A DNA stretch of 34,346 bases. Source: JALYUA01 sp038229875. GTDB taxonomy: Bacteria > Acidobacteriota > Thermoanaerobaculia > UBA5066 > Gp7-AA6. The stretch spans positions 1-34,346 of the forward strand of contig JBBROA010000034.1 of assembly GCA_038229875.1 (NCBI GenBank). The letters are read 5' to 3'. The position numbers and the translations under genes were made by a program. This document shows positions 22,680 through 31,408 of the stretch, piece after piece; within the stretch, counting starts at the first letter, position 1; every line of letters begins with the position of its first letter. The notes below the pieces were generated by a model, which saw only the letters and a program-made list of their open reading frames with translations, did no database searches and had not been told where the DNA came from.

Positions 22680-22708
22680 CGCGCCGGGCCCTGTCTAAAG
22701 GACGAAGC

Positions 22709-24985
22709 ATGACGACAACACCTGCAGCACCCGCAGCACAAGAGATCCCGACGACGTCACCGATCGGCCGGCCCACTCCGCGCGTGGACGGTCCCTGGAA
22801 GGTGAGCGGAAAGGCGCAGTACGCCGCCGACTTCCACTTTCCCGGCCAGCTCTACGCCGTTCCGGTCGAGGCGACGATCGCCAGCGGGCGAATCGTCCGG
22901 CTCGACACCGCCGCCGCGGAACAGATGCCCGGAGTGCGCGCCATATTCCACCGCGGAAACATCGGAAACATCTTTCGCTCCGTGCAGGGACAGGGGTTCG
23001 AAGGCATCGTCGACGAGCGCCGCCCGCCGTTCGAGGACGACGTCGTCCGGTACTGGGGCCAGTACATCGCTCTCGCGGTCGCCGACACCTTTGAAAGCGC
23101 GAAGGCGGCCGCCGATGCGGTGCGCGCGACCTATGCGAAAGAAAAGCACAACGTCGAAACGGACCTCAAAGCCGACGACGAGCCGGACGTCGTGGCGACG
23201 ACGTTTGCCCCGACCAAACGCCTGCAGAGTGAGCGCGGGAATGCCGAAAGCGCCTTCTCGAGGGCGCCGGTCAAGCTCGACCAGACCTACGTCACGCCGA
23301 CCACGACGCACAACCCCATCGAGCTGCAGTCGGCGACGGCGATCTGGGATGGCCAGATGTTGACCATCTACGAGGAGTCCCAGGCCATCTTCAACCTCCG
23401 GGGCGTCCTCGCGCAGACGTTCGGCCTGCCGAAGGAGAACGTCAAGGTCATCACCCGGTTCGTCGGCTCGGGATTCGGCAGCAAGCTCTGGCCCTGGACG
23501 CATTGCGCGCTGGCCGTCGCGGCCGCGCGGAAGCTCGGGAAACCGGTCAAGCTCGTCATCAGCCGCAAGATGATGTTCCAGACGGTCGGTCACCGTCCGC
23601 GCACCCGGCAGCGCGTGCGCCTGGGCGCCACGGCCGCCGGGAAGCTCGTCTCGCTCCAGCACGACTACGTCAACCACCAGGCGATTCTCGACAACTACCA
23701 CGAAGATTGCGGCGAGGCGACGGCGTTCCAGTACAGCGTGCCGAATCTCCGAGTGGCGTTCGGCCGCGCCCGTCGAAACGTCGGTTCGCCGACGGCCATG
23801 CGCGGCCCGGGCGCCGTCCCCGGCCTCTATGCGACCGAGTCGGCGCTGAACGAGCTGGCGGACCAGCTCAAAATGGACCCGGTCCAGCTGCGCATCCTGA
23901 ACGAGCCGAAGATCGACGAGTCACTCGGCCTTCCGTTCTCATCGCGCCACCTGGTCGAGTGTTTCCAGCTGGGAGCCGAAAAATTCGGATGGTCCAGACG
24001 CACCGCCGGCGTCGGCTCGATGAAGCGCGACGGCCTGACCCTCGGCTGGGGAACGGCCGGCTGCGCATGGGTCGCCGCGCGGTTCCCCGCCGAAGCCACC
24101 GTCGAGCTCCGCGACGACGGCACCGCGCGCGTCGCGTCGGGCACGCAGGACATCGGCACCGGCACGTACACCATCCTCGCGCAGCTGACCTCGCAGAAGA
24201 CCGGTGTACCGCTCGCGAAGGTCGAGGTCGCTCTCGGCGACACATCGCTTCCTGAGGGGCCGATCTCGGGCGGCTCGATGGTCACGGGGTCGATGGTCCC
24301 GGCCGTCTTCGCGGCGGCGGACAACGCGATCACCTCGCTGCTGACGATCGCGACCTCGACGCCCGGATCGCCCTTCGAGAAGCGCAAAGCCGACGAGCTG
24401 AAATTCGAAGGTGGCCGCGTTTTCGTCAAGGCCGCGGGCCCCGCTGGCGGCGTGCCGTTTACCGATCTGCTCCGGCGCGCCAACGTCCGCATGGTCACCG
24501 GCAGCGGCAAGTCCGAATCGACGTTCGGCAATCCCACGCCGAAGTTCTCGACGCACTCGTTCGGGTGCCATTTCGTCGAGGTCACGTGGCAGCCCGAGAT
24601 CGCCCGACTGCGCGTCAGCCGCGTCGTAACGGTCATCGATGCCGGGCGCATTCTGAACCCCCTCGCGGGCCGGAACCAGGTCGAAGGCTCGGTCGTGATG
24701 GGAATCGGCATGGCGCTGTTCGAGCACACGACCTACGATCCGCAGAACGGCGCGCCGATCAACAGCAATCTGGCCGACTACGTGATGGCGGTCAACGCCG
24801 ACGTGCCACCGATCGACGTGCACTTCCTGAACTATCCCGACAAGGAGATCAACGAGCTGGGCGCTCGGGGGATCGGCGAAATCGGCCTCGCCGGCGTGGC
24901 GCCCGCGATAACGGCGGCGGTCCACCACGCAACCGGAATTCGGGTGCGGGAGCTGCCGGTGAAAATTGAGAATCTGCTGGTGTGA
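22709..24985 (+). CDS. paoC: Aldehyde oxidoreductase molybdopterin-binding subunit (PaoC type)
   Basis: 758 residues. It starts 29 bp after PaoB. Features of the xanthine-oxidase-family large subunit are present: GRPTPRVDGPWKVSGKAQYA, RFVGSGFGSKLWPW (cofactor loop), TAMRGPGAVPGLYATESALN, GTQDIGTGTYTILAQ, GPISGGSMVTGS, and the catalytic glutamate E724 in ELGARGIGEIGLAG. It oxidises aldehydes to acids with water as oxygen source. No XdhC/PaoD-type cofactor-insertion protein is found beside it, unlike the E. coli operon. Substrate range cannot be read from sequence. Confidence 0.93.
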   Translation: MTTTPAAPAAQEIPTTSPIGRPTPRVDGPWKVSGKAQYAADFHFPGQLYAVPVEATIASGRIVRLDTAAAEQMPGVRAIFHRGNIGNIFRSVQGQGFEGIVDERRPPFEDDVVRYWGQYIALAVADTFESAKAAADAVRATYAKEKHNVETDLKADDEPDVVATTFAPTKRLQSERGNAESAFSRAPVKLDQTYVTPTTTHNPIELQSATAIWDGQMLTIYEESQAIFNLRGVLAQTFGLPKENVKVITRFVGSGFGSKLWPWTHCALAVAAARKLGKPVKLVISRKMMFQTVGHRPRTRQRVRLGATAAGKLVSLQHDYVNHQAILDNYHEDCGEATAFQYSVPNLRVAFGRARRNVGSPTAMRGPGAVPGLYATESALNELADQLKMDPVQLRILNEPKIDESLGLPFSSRHLVECFQLGAEKFGWSRRTAGVGSMKRDGLTLGWGTAGCAWVAARFPAEATVELRDDGTARVASGTQDIGTGTYTILAQLTSQKTGVPLAKVEVALGDTSLPEGPISGGSMVTGSMVPAVFAAADNAITSLLTIATSTPGSPFEKRKADELKFEGGRVFVKAAGPAGGVPFTDLLRRANVRMVTGSGKSESTFGNPTPKFSTHSFGCHFVEVTWQPEIARLRVSRVVTVIDAGRILNPLAGRNQVEGSVVMGIGMALFEHTTYDPQNGAPINSNLADYVMAVNADVPPIDVHFLNYPDKEINELGARGIGEIGLAGVAPAITAAVHHATGIRVRELPVKIENLLV

Positions 24986-25007
24986 GGCGTGAGGTGAGTC
25001 TCCTTCC

Positions 25008-25589
25008 TTGAAACCCAGGTTCTTCGCAACCCCGGCGGCTTTTCGCGCGTGGCTCGAGGCGCGCCACGAGACCGCGAAGGAGCTCCTCGTCGGCTTCCAC
25101 AAGAAGGCAAGCGGCAAGACGAGCATCACGTGGCCCGAATCGGTCGACGAGGCTCTCTGCTTCGGCTGGATCGACGGGGTGCGCCGCCGCCTCGATGAGA
25201 CCGCCTACACGATCCGCTTCTGTCCCCGCCGGCCCACGAGCATCTGGAGCGCCGTCAACGTCGCGCGCGTCGCGGAGCTGACGTCGCTCCAACGCATGCG
25301 TCCGGCAGGCCTCCGCGCCTTCGCCCTCCGGACCCCGGAGCGCACCGGCATCTACGCCTTCGAGCGGCACGAGGCGGCGACGCTGACACCCGCGCAGGAG
25401 AAGACCCTGCGCGCCAACCGCCGAGCCGCCGCGTTCTTCGACGCGCAGCCGCCCGGATACCGGAAGACGGCGATCCACTGGGTCGTGAGCGCGAAGCGGG
25501 AGGAGACGCGCGAACGGCGACTTCAACATCTCATCGCCAACAGCGCGGCGGGTCAAAGAATCGGACCCCTCCGGCGGCCGGTGGATTGA
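25008..25589 (+). CDS. YdeI/OmpD-associated-like protein
   Basis: 193 residues from a TTG at 25008. The N-terminal half has the family's signature: FFATPAAFRAWLEARHETAK, then SITWPESVDEALCFGWIDGV and a YTIRFCPRRPTSIWSAVNVA strand. The C-terminal half has AFFDAQPPGYRKTAIHWVVS followed by KREETRERRLQHLI, the OmdA-type end. Cytosolic; function unknown in the family. It lies 22 bp after the molybdenum subunit and could be in its transcript. Confidence 0.85.
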   Translation: MKPRFFATPAAFRAWLEARHETAKELLVGFHKKASGKTSITWPESVDEALCFGWIDGVRRRLDETAYTIRFCPRRPTSIWSAVNVARVAELTSLQRMRPAGLRAFALRTPERTGIYAFERHEAATLTPAQEKTLRANRRAAAFFDAQPPGYRKTAIHWVVSAKREETRERRLQHLIANSAAGQRIGPLRRPVD

Positions 25590-25634
25590 TCGATTATCCG
25601 GCGTCGAAAGAACCGACGTGCGTCCTCTGTTCTC

Positions 25635-26051
25635 CTATCTCCACGCGAGAACCAGTGAGCCTCCGACGATGAGCGCACCGCCGACCCAGTTCTGCCAGGT
25701 CAACCGCTCGTGCAGAAACACTACCGCGAGCACGATCGCGAAAACCACACTGAGCTTGTCGATGGGAGCGACCCTCGCGACCGGGCCTAGCTGGAGAGCC
25801 CGGAAGTAGCAGAGCCACGACGCCCCGGTGGCCAGACCCGACAGAACCAGAAAGAGCCACGTCCGGGAAGGAACTGACGACAGCGGCTGCGCGTTCCGGA
25901 ACAGGGCCACGGACCACGCGAAGATGAGGATGACGACCGTGCGAATTGCGGTAGCCAGGCTCGAGTCCACCTCCTGGACGCCGACCTTCGCGAGAATCGC
26001 GGTCACGCCCGCAAACGCGGCGGAGAGCAATGCCCATCCGAGCCAGCTCAA
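25635..26051 (-). CDS. EamA/DMT-type small membrane transporter
   Basis: 138 residues from a TTG at 26051 with GGAGGACG in front. It has one EamA repeat with about five helices (WALLSAAFAGVTAILAKVG, ATAIRTVVILIFAWSVALF, WLFLVLSGLATGASWLCYF, VVFAIVLAVVFLHERL, NWVGGALIVGGSLVLAW). The motif ALQLGPVARVAPIDKLSVVF with HERLTWQNWVGG is typical of the family. Half-size members such as this probably dimerise. Substrate unknown. Confidence 0.85.
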   Translation of the reverse strand: MSWLGWALLSAAFAGVTAILAKVGVQEVDSSLATAIRTVVILIFAWSVALFRNAQPLSSVPSRTWLFLVLSGLATGASWLCYFRALQLGPVARVAPIDKLSVVFAIVLAVVFLHERLTWQNWVGGALIVGGSLVLAWR

Positions 26052-26077
26052 ACGTCCTCCATTGGGGCCAGGTCTTT

Positions 26078-26083
26078 ATTATA
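26078..26083 (-). promoter_or_regulatory. Consensus -10 element (TATAAT) for the EamA gene
   Basis: A perfect TATAAT on the minus strand 26 bp upstream of the EamA start, in an otherwise GC-rich intergenic region. No good -35 is seen at 17 bp (TGCGGG). Confidence 0.4.
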
Positions 26084-26190
26084 CACTATGGCCGCCTCCG
26101 CCCGCACTCCCGGCGCATTGTTCCCGCGTCCAGGAGCGGCGGACTGAATGTGCGCGAGCTCTGCTCTTTCCCGTTCAGTGAACCGAGAAC

Positions 26191-26487
26191 CTACTCCCGG
26201 CCGCCGCGGATCCCCTGGACCACCCGCTCGCAGTCATCGTTGATTCGCTGGCGATCGATCTTGTATTCGCCCTCGGCCTTCTCCCGTTCGGCGGGTTCGT
26301 GGTGCTGTTTCATCGCGTCGCGAAAAAGGATCTCGCATTCCGCCAGCCTCGCCGCGGCGACCCGCCGGGCTTCGGCGATCTCTTCCTTCTGCTTCGCGGT
26401 CAGCGGCTTGTCCTTCGCTCCCCCCGGGTCGGAGGCGCGGAGCCGTTCCATCGCGAGCTCGAACGAGGACTTGGGCATCTTGGCCAT
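26191..26487 (-). CDS. Small charged helical protein, unknown
   Basis: 98 residues, ATG at 26487. It is almost entirely predicted helix and highly charged (KQKEEIAEARRVAAARLAEC, then EPAEREKAEGEYKIDRQRIN), likely a coiled coil. The opening MAKMPKSSFELAMERLRA looks conserved rather than random. No signal peptide, membrane helix or known domain. It lies between the EamA and transglutaminase genes on the same strand. Confidence 0.6.
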   Translation of the reverse strand: MAKMPKSSFELAMERLRASDPGGAKDKPLTAKQKEEIAEARRVAAARLAECEILFRDAMKQHHEPAEREKAEGEYKIDRQRINDDCERVVQGIRGGRE

Positions 26488-26609
26488 CAGAGAATGCTAT
26501 ACGACCCGTCCTCCCTCTCCCGGCGGACAGAACATGCCAACGGGTGCGAAGGGCGGATGTCAGTCGCTGACGTGCGACATGGCCCGATGGAGCCACACGA
26601 GCATTCTCC

Positions 26610-27512
26610 TCAGCGGGTCGATCCGGGGACGTCCGGGACGGCCTCCGGGCGAATCCGGTTTGCCGCGGCCTGCCGCTCGAGGCGCCTGTAGATCTGCTCC
26701 ACGGCGACGATCCGTGGCTCCATCCGATGGAGATTTCTCGTCCCACGAAATGCTTCCAGGGCTGCGGCCGAGAGCTCCTGCACGGCCGCGACCCACTCCG
26801 GCCAGGCGGGAAGGCGGGACAGGCGACCGCCATAGTATCTGTCGAATTGCTCCACGAGGTAGTGGACGGAGCGATCTTCGACGGGGGCGCGACGTTCGGA
26901 GTCGAGAGTCATGACCGCGAACGGGACGAGCATCTCGCGGGTGGTCGCCGCGACCGCCGGCACAGGCGAATGCGGGCGCGCGCCGAACCCGAGACGCGCC
27001 GCTTCCCACGCGGACACTCCGGCAACGCCGACAGATGGATCCGCCGGAAACCACTCTTCCGAAGATGGGTCATAGATTTCCAGCCAACGATGGTCGTTAT
27101 GCCGGCGCCCGAAGACGGACGCACGGGCCCCTTTCTCGCGGACGATCGCCTCCGCGTCCCGTTGCCGCCGGTCGCTGCGAGGCTGGACGTTCAGCTCGGC
27201 GACCCACCGGACTCGCAGATCGATCGATTCGAGCAGAAAAGCGAGCACGCTCGCGAGCTCCGCGCAATTGCCTCCCCGCCGGGCGAGCACTTCCTCCGGC
27301 GTGCGCCGAACGTAGTCGGTAGATGTCCAGGCGAGGTTCGTCTGCGACCAGTCGATCAGCCGCCGCGTCTTTTCGAGCGCCGAGCCATCGCCGGCGATGT
27401 GCCGGGCGAGAACCGCGGGAGACTCCGCCGGGGCGCCGGTGTCGCGCAAAACGGCTCCCTCGGCTAAAGAGGCGCAAGCCGCGAGAAGGGCGAGACAGAC
27501 GATTCGGTGCAT
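26610..27512 (-). CDS. Secreted transglutaminase-like (papain-fold) protein
   Basis: About 300 residues from the ATG at 27512, which begins a signal peptide (RIVCLALLAACASLAEGA); an ATG at 27536 is also in frame. The transglutaminase core has C83 (RGGNCAELASVLAF), H141 (NDHRWLEIYDP) and D158 (WFPADPS), the expected Cys-His-Asp order. Such bacterial proteins can be cysteine peptidases or amidases acting on proteins or cell-wall peptides. The C-terminal ~120 residues are helical and not recognised. Export and fold are well supported; substrate is not. Confidence 0.82.
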   Translation of the reverse strand: MHRIVCLALLAACASLAEGAVLRDTGAPAESPAVLARHIAGDGSALEKTRRLIDWSQTNLAWTSTDYVRRTPEEVLARRGGNCAELASVLAFLLESIDLRVRWVAELNVQPRSDRRQRDAEAIVREKGARASVFGRRHNDHRWLEIYDPSSEEWFPADPSVGVAGVSAWEAARLGFGARPHSPVPAVAATTREMLVPFAVMTLDSERRAPVEDRSVHYLVEQFDRYYGGRLSRLPAWPEWVAAVQELSAAALEAFRGTRNLHRMEPRIVAVEQIYRRLERQAAANRIRPEAVPDVPGSTR

Positions 27513-27643
27513 CGCTTCCGGGATACGCAGAGACACGGCTGGGGTTTCGGAGATTGTCCCAGTCCCGCCTGTGGGGTCCCCGGCGCCGTCCCTCGCGCAC
27601 TCCTTCGCACAAGAAGCTGGAAGCTTCGATCAGCGCTTTCCTT

Positions 27644-27928
27644 TTGCCGGAGCGGTCGCTCCAAGAAGATCCAGCGCGGGTTGTAAAGCAGCCGCTCAAA
27701 CATCTCGGTCATCCGCTTCGGAGGTGGCGCGACGGTTTGGAGCCAGTTGTCGAATTCGGATCCGAGGATGCCCAATCCGAGAATCGCCGCCACCTTCCCC
27801 GCAAGAACGGCTGCCCGGAAAGGACGCAACGGAAAAACTCGCGACCAGGGAAGCCGCGTCTTTCGCCGCGCAACCGGCCGGACGAGCAGCACCGCCGGTC
27901 GCGCCGGTCGCATCGAACGGATCGTCAT
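27644..27928 (-). pseudogene. Possible CPBP-type membrane protease fragment
   Basis: This frame holds AILGLGILGSEFDNWLQTVA, PPPKRMTEMF and ERLLYNP, which resembles the region before the first catalytic motif of CPBP (CAAX-protease-like) proteins. No EExxxR or other CPBP catalytic motif follows, and the rest of the frame is Arg/Ser-rich noise. The surrounding 27513-28113 (about 600 bases) contains no other credible gene. Treat as a tentative remnant. Confidence 0.3.
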
Positions 27929-28113
27929 TGAAGCTGGCCATCCCGGCTGCCCTTCAACGTCTAACCCTCATGATCGAATAGAACCCGGGTCTCGGAACTC
28001 CGCAAGCTGTCGGGGACGTGGCGTCGGCTGAGGCGCCTTCAGAAACGCCCGCAGGCAGGCCCCTGCGCGGCTTGGAACGAAAGTTGAAGGAAGGCGAGGG
28101 CGACAGGAAGGCA

Positions 28114-29727
28114 ATGATCTCGAAAATCGGCAAATACGAGGTTTTACGCAAGGTCGGCACCGGCGGCAGCGGTTCGGTGTACGAAGCTCGGGATCCGTTG
28201 ATCCGCCGCACAGTCGCGGTAAAGACTTGCGAAGCGAAGGATCCGGAGGTGCGCGCGCGATTCTTCCAGGAGGCGCAACTCGGGGGGAGCCTGCGGCACC
28301 GGAACATCACGACCGTTTACGACTTCGGCGTCGACGACGGCATGTCCTACATCGTTCAGGAGTTTTTAGACGGCGAAGACCTCGACCGGATCATCGCGCG
28401 CCGGGACCCGCTGCCGCTCATCGAGAAGCTACAGATCCTGATCGGCATCGCGTACGGGCTCGAATACGCCCACAACGCCGGGATCGTTCACCGGGACGTG
28501 AAACCGGGGAACATCCGGATCCTCTCCGACGGAACGGTCAAGTTGATGGACTTCGGTATCGCGAAGCTCGCGGCGACGGGGTCGAACAGAACCGGCCGGA
28601 ACATGGGTACCCTCGCGTATCTCGCGCCGGAACGGATCCTCGAGCAGCCTGTGGACGCGCGCGCGGACATCTTTTCATTCGGCGTGGTCGCTTACGAGCT
28701 TCTCGCGGGAAGACGGCCGTTCGAGGGCGAGATCGAGGAAGAGCTCTTCCACAGCATCGTGAGTGCGGACCCTGTTCCCCTCTCCGAGATTGCGTTGGAT
28801 GTTCCCCCTGCGCTGGCGTCGATCGTCGACCGCGCGCTGCAGAAAGCGCCCGAAGATCGGTACCCCTCCATCGAGCCGATGCGCAAAGCCTTGCTGGCGG
28901 CGTTCCGCAGTTTGTTCGGCGGCGATGCGCTGCCGGCCGCCGCGGGCGGAACCTCCGACGTTCTAATGGGGGGCGTTCCTCACGACGTCGACCGGACCCG
29001 CGATCTGCTCGACAGAATGCCGCAGACGGAACGGGGGATTGAAAGACTGCCGCAGGCGCGCGAGGTTGATATTCCTCCTCCGGCGCCAAACCCGGTCCTG
29101 ACACCGGAGTCGAGCCCTGTGCTACCCCCCGCAGCCCCACGGCGCGGAATTGCTCCCGCGGTGCTGGTGAGCGTCGGGATCGCGTTCGCGTTCGTAGGAC
29201 TGCTCGTCTGGGGCGGGGCCGCGCTCCTTCGCGCGCGACCGGGCTCTTACGCCGCAAACGGAGAAATCTCTCCAGGCCCCACGCGGCCCGCGACCGCGTC
29301 GATCCCGCCGGTGTCTTCGGACGCCGCCGCTCGACTCGCTTCAAAAAGCGAGGCACCCGCTCCCGAGCCCTCCGCCGTTGCCGAGGTCGCTCCCCCGCCG
29401 CCGGTTTTGCAGGCGCGACGGAACACGCCGCCCGTTCGACAACCCGCCGGTGCGGCCCGCCAGGTGGCCCCGCGTGTCGTGTCGAAGAGCACCTCGCGTT
29501 ACGCGCGCGCCGCCGACGAGCCCGGTCTCTCGGCCGACACCCGGGCGGCGATTTATCTCTCGGGCGCGTGGGAGCGATACCGGGCGGGCGACACGTCGGC
29601 AGCCCGGCAGATGCTCTCTTCCGCCTTCGCCCTGCGGAAGGACCTCGCCATCGATTCGAGCCAGTACGACGCGGGGTTCCGTCGTCTCGCCACCCGCGTC
29701 CGATCGGAAAGAACACCCGCCTCTTAG
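28114..29727 (+). CDS. Ser/Thr protein kinase with single membrane segment
   Basis: 537 residues from the ATG at 28114 (preceded by ACAGGAAGGCA; a GTG at 28018 in frame adds a non-conserved leader). Kinase core: glycine loop GTGGSGSV (15-22), K37, E53, HRDVKPGN (126-133), DFG (146-148), GTLAYLAPER (165-174). Thr/Ser residues before GTLAYLAPE could be autophosphorylated. A linker leads to one membrane helix (~347-374, IAPAVLVSVGIAFAFVGLLV). A Pro/Ala-rich outer region follows, ending in a TPR-like helix pair (AWERYRAGDTSAARQMLSSA). This is the usual bacterial PknB-like layout. Signal and targets unknown. Confidence 0.93.
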   Translation: MISKIGKYEVLRKVGTGGSGSVYEARDPLIRRTVAVKTCEAKDPEVRARFFQEAQLGGSLRHRNITTVYDFGVDDGMSYIVQEFLDGEDLDRIIARRDPLPLIEKLQILIGIAYGLEYAHNAGIVHRDVKPGNIRILSDGTVKLMDFGIAKLAATGSNRTGRNMGTLAYLAPERILEQPVDARADIFSFGVVAYELLAGRRPFEGEIEEELFHSIVSADPVPLSEIALDVPPALASIVDRALQKAPEDRYPSIEPMRKALLAAFRSLFGGDALPAAAGGTSDVLMGGVPHDVDRTRDLLDRMPQTERGIERLPQAREVDIPPPAPNPVLTPESSPVLPPAAPRRGIAPAVLVSVGIAFAFVGLLVWGGAALLRARPGSYAANGEISPGPTRPATASIPPVSSDAAARLASKSEAPAPEPSAVAEVAPPPPVLQARRNTPPVRQPAGAARQVAPRVVSKSTSRYARAADEPGLSADTRAAIYLSGAWERYRAGDTSAARQMLSSAFALRKDLAIDSSQYDAGFRRLATRVRSERTPAS

Positions 29728-29764
29728 ACGCGGTGGGGCTTTAGATCGGTCCGTTCGGCTGGAG

Positions 29765-29788
29765 CGCCTTCCCGGAGCGAGGAAGGCG
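29765..29788. terminator. Hairpin after the kinase gene, terminator-like
   Basis: CGCCTTCC and GGAAGGCG form an 8-bp stem with an 8-base loop, 37 bp after the kinase stop. No T-run follows, so intrinsic termination is uncertain. REP-like copy A starts at its end. Confidence 0.35.
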
Positions 29789-29817
29789 TTCGAAATCAGG
29801 GTTTCGGGTCTGACCCC
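29788..29817 (+). repeat. REP-like double palindrome, copy A
   Basis: A GAAATC-type dyad (slightly decayed, AAATCAGGGTTTC) followed by GGGTC-T-GACCC. It matches copy B at 33471-33503 apart from a three-base gap and one substitution, and copy C at 32884-32928 in the other orientation. All three are intergenic. Confidence 0.6.
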
Positions 29818-29865
29818 CTCTGAACCTGAACCTATCGCCCCGCAAAAGGACTATTTAAACGATCT

Positions 29866-30744
29866 ATGACAACCACAACATCCGATCGCAAACGCATTCT
29901 GAGCATCGAGCAGGCCCCGCCCCGCCACTGGGTCGGCAACGGCTTCCCTGTCAGCTCCATGTTTTCGTACGATTCCGCCCCGTCTTTGAGTCCGTTCCTG
30001 CTTCTCGACTACGCGGCGCCCGCGGACTTCCTTCCCGCCTTGACCCCCCGTGGCGTCGGCGAGCATCCGCACCGCGGTTTCGAGACCGTGACGGTCGTCT
30101 ACCAGGGCGAGGTCGAGCATCGGGACTCGACCGGAAACAAGGGCCGGATCGGCCCGGGCGACGTCCAGTGGATGACGGCCGCGGCCGGCATCGTTCACGA
30201 GGAGAAACACGGCCGTGAGTTCACCGCGAAGGGCGGCACGATGGAGATGGTGCAGCTCTGGGTGAACCTGCCCGCGAAGCTCAAGATGACCCCGCCCGGA
30301 TATCAGGACATCGTGAGTCCCGCCATCCCCGCGGTCACGCTCGGCGCCGATGCCGGGACCGTACGGGTGATCGCGGGCCAGTTCGAGACGGCCAGGGGCC
30401 CCGCTCGCACGCAGACCCCGATCGATCTCTGGGACATGCGGCTCGAGAAGAAGAAGACGGCGAACTTCCGCATTCCGGAGGGGCACGCGGCCGCGCTTCT
30501 TTTCCTTCGCGGGGGCGGGCTCGTCAACGGCGCCGACGCGGTCAACGAGGGAGACCTCGCGGTGCTGGACCGTCACGGCGAAGCGGTCTCGATCGAGGCC
30601 GCGGCCGATTCGACCATCCTCGTGCTGTCGGGAGCGCCGATCGACGAGCCGGTCGTCGGCTACGGGCCGTTCGTCATGAACAGCGAAGCCGAGATCCGAA
30701 AGGCGATGGAGGATTATCGGAGCGGACGGATGGGGAGCCTGTAA
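29866..30744 (+). CDS. Pirin family protein
   Basis: 292 residues. The N-terminal cupin has the four metal ligands of pirins: H67 and H69 (GEHPHRGFETV), H111 and E113 (GIVHEE). The C-terminal pirin domain is present (PIDLWDMRLEKKKTANFRIP, ALLFLRGGGLVNGA) and the end is FVMNSEAEIRKAMEDYRSG. Studied bacterial pirins are often quercetinases or enzyme regulators; the role here is not determined. It appears to be a single gene. Confidence 0.92.
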   Translation: MTTTTSDRKRILSIEQAPPRHWVGNGFPVSSMFSYDSAPSLSPFLLLDYAAPADFLPALTPRGVGEHPHRGFETVTVVYQGEVEHRDSTGNKGRIGPGDVQWMTAAAGIVHEEKHGREFTAKGGTMEMVQLWVNLPAKLKMTPPGYQDIVSPAIPAVTLGADAGTVRVIAGQFETARGPARTQTPIDLWDMRLEKKKTANFRIPEGHAAALLFLRGGGLVNGADAVNEGDLAVLDRHGEAVSIEAAADSTILVLSGAPIDEPVVGYGPFVMNSEAEIRKAMEDYRSGRMGSL

Positions 30745-30885
30745 GCAGAGAGGCAGCGTTGGCCCCATTTCTTCCCGATCGCGCGCACGACGGAGCCGGC
30801 CCATCGAGCGGGAGGTTCTCGCGAGAATTCCGCGCGCCGATCGTGCGAGGCTGCATCAGGTCTTTCGGGGCTTGATCGAGGTGCC

Positions 30886-31332
30886 ATGACCGAGCTTCAG
30901 TACTGGATCGGCTGCGCTTCGCACGATCACGTCCTCGCGGGCGTCGAGGGGGGATTCTGCCAGCTGAGCCACGGCCGGCCCGATGCCCTGCGACGGATGC
31001 GGAAGGGAGACTGGATCGCCTACTACTCCGGGCGCGAACGGTTTCAGCAGAAAGAGCCCTGCCAGAACTTTACCGCGGTCGGCCGGATCACGGACGACGA
31101 GCCCCGCCAGGTCACGGCTCGAGGGGGCTTCCGTCCGTATCGGCGCGACGTGCGTTACCTCCGCGGCCGGCCGGCCGATATCCATCCGCTCATCCCGAAG
31201 CTTCGATTCATCTCGAACAAGACGCAGTGGGGGCTCCCGCTCCGCCGCGGGTCTGCCCTCGTCTCCGAAGCCGATTTTCAACTCATCGCCCTGGCCATGC
31301 TCGGGCGACCGATCCGAATGCCGAAACGCTAG
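30886..31332 (+). CDS. EVE-domain protein (UPF0310 type)
   Basis: 148 residues. Typical EVE motifs: YWIGCASHDHVLAGVEGGFC, then LRRMRKGDWIAYYSGRERFQ, FTAVGRITDDEPRQV, RPYRRDVRYL, and FISNKTQWGLPLRRG near the end. EVE domains resemble PUA/YTH folds and are thought to recognise modified bases in nucleic acid. No restriction or defence gene is adjacent in this window, so a housekeeping or regulatory role is as likely. Confidence 0.9.
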   Translation: MTELQYWIGCASHDHVLAGVEGGFCQLSHGRPDALRRMRKGDWIAYYSGRERFQQKEPCQNFTAVGRITDDEPRQVTARGGFRPYRRDVRYLRGRPADIHPLIPKLRFISNKTQWGLPLRRGSALVSEADFQLIALAMLGRPIRMPKR

Positions 31333-31408
31333 CGAAGATTCCCGTCGATACTCTCAGCCTGCGGGCCTCCCGACAGCAACGAACGATGGCTGGAATGCCG
31401 CCAATCCT

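Noticed and set aside
23939..25129. 396-codon minus-strand frame
   Set aside because: Antisense to the molybdenum subunit; no domain.
4698..25569. Shared 10-mer TCGGACCCCT at 4700-4709 and 25560-25569
   Set aside because: No extended similarity on either side; likely chance or a very decayed relative of the GGGTC/GACCC repeats.
29788..29800. tRNA T-loop (GTTCGAAATC)
   Set aside because: No acceptor stem, anticodon arm or CCA region around it; it belongs to REP-like copy A.
30886..31332. EVE protein as part of a phage-defence island
   Set aside because: No restriction, methylase or other defence gene is adjacent in the window.
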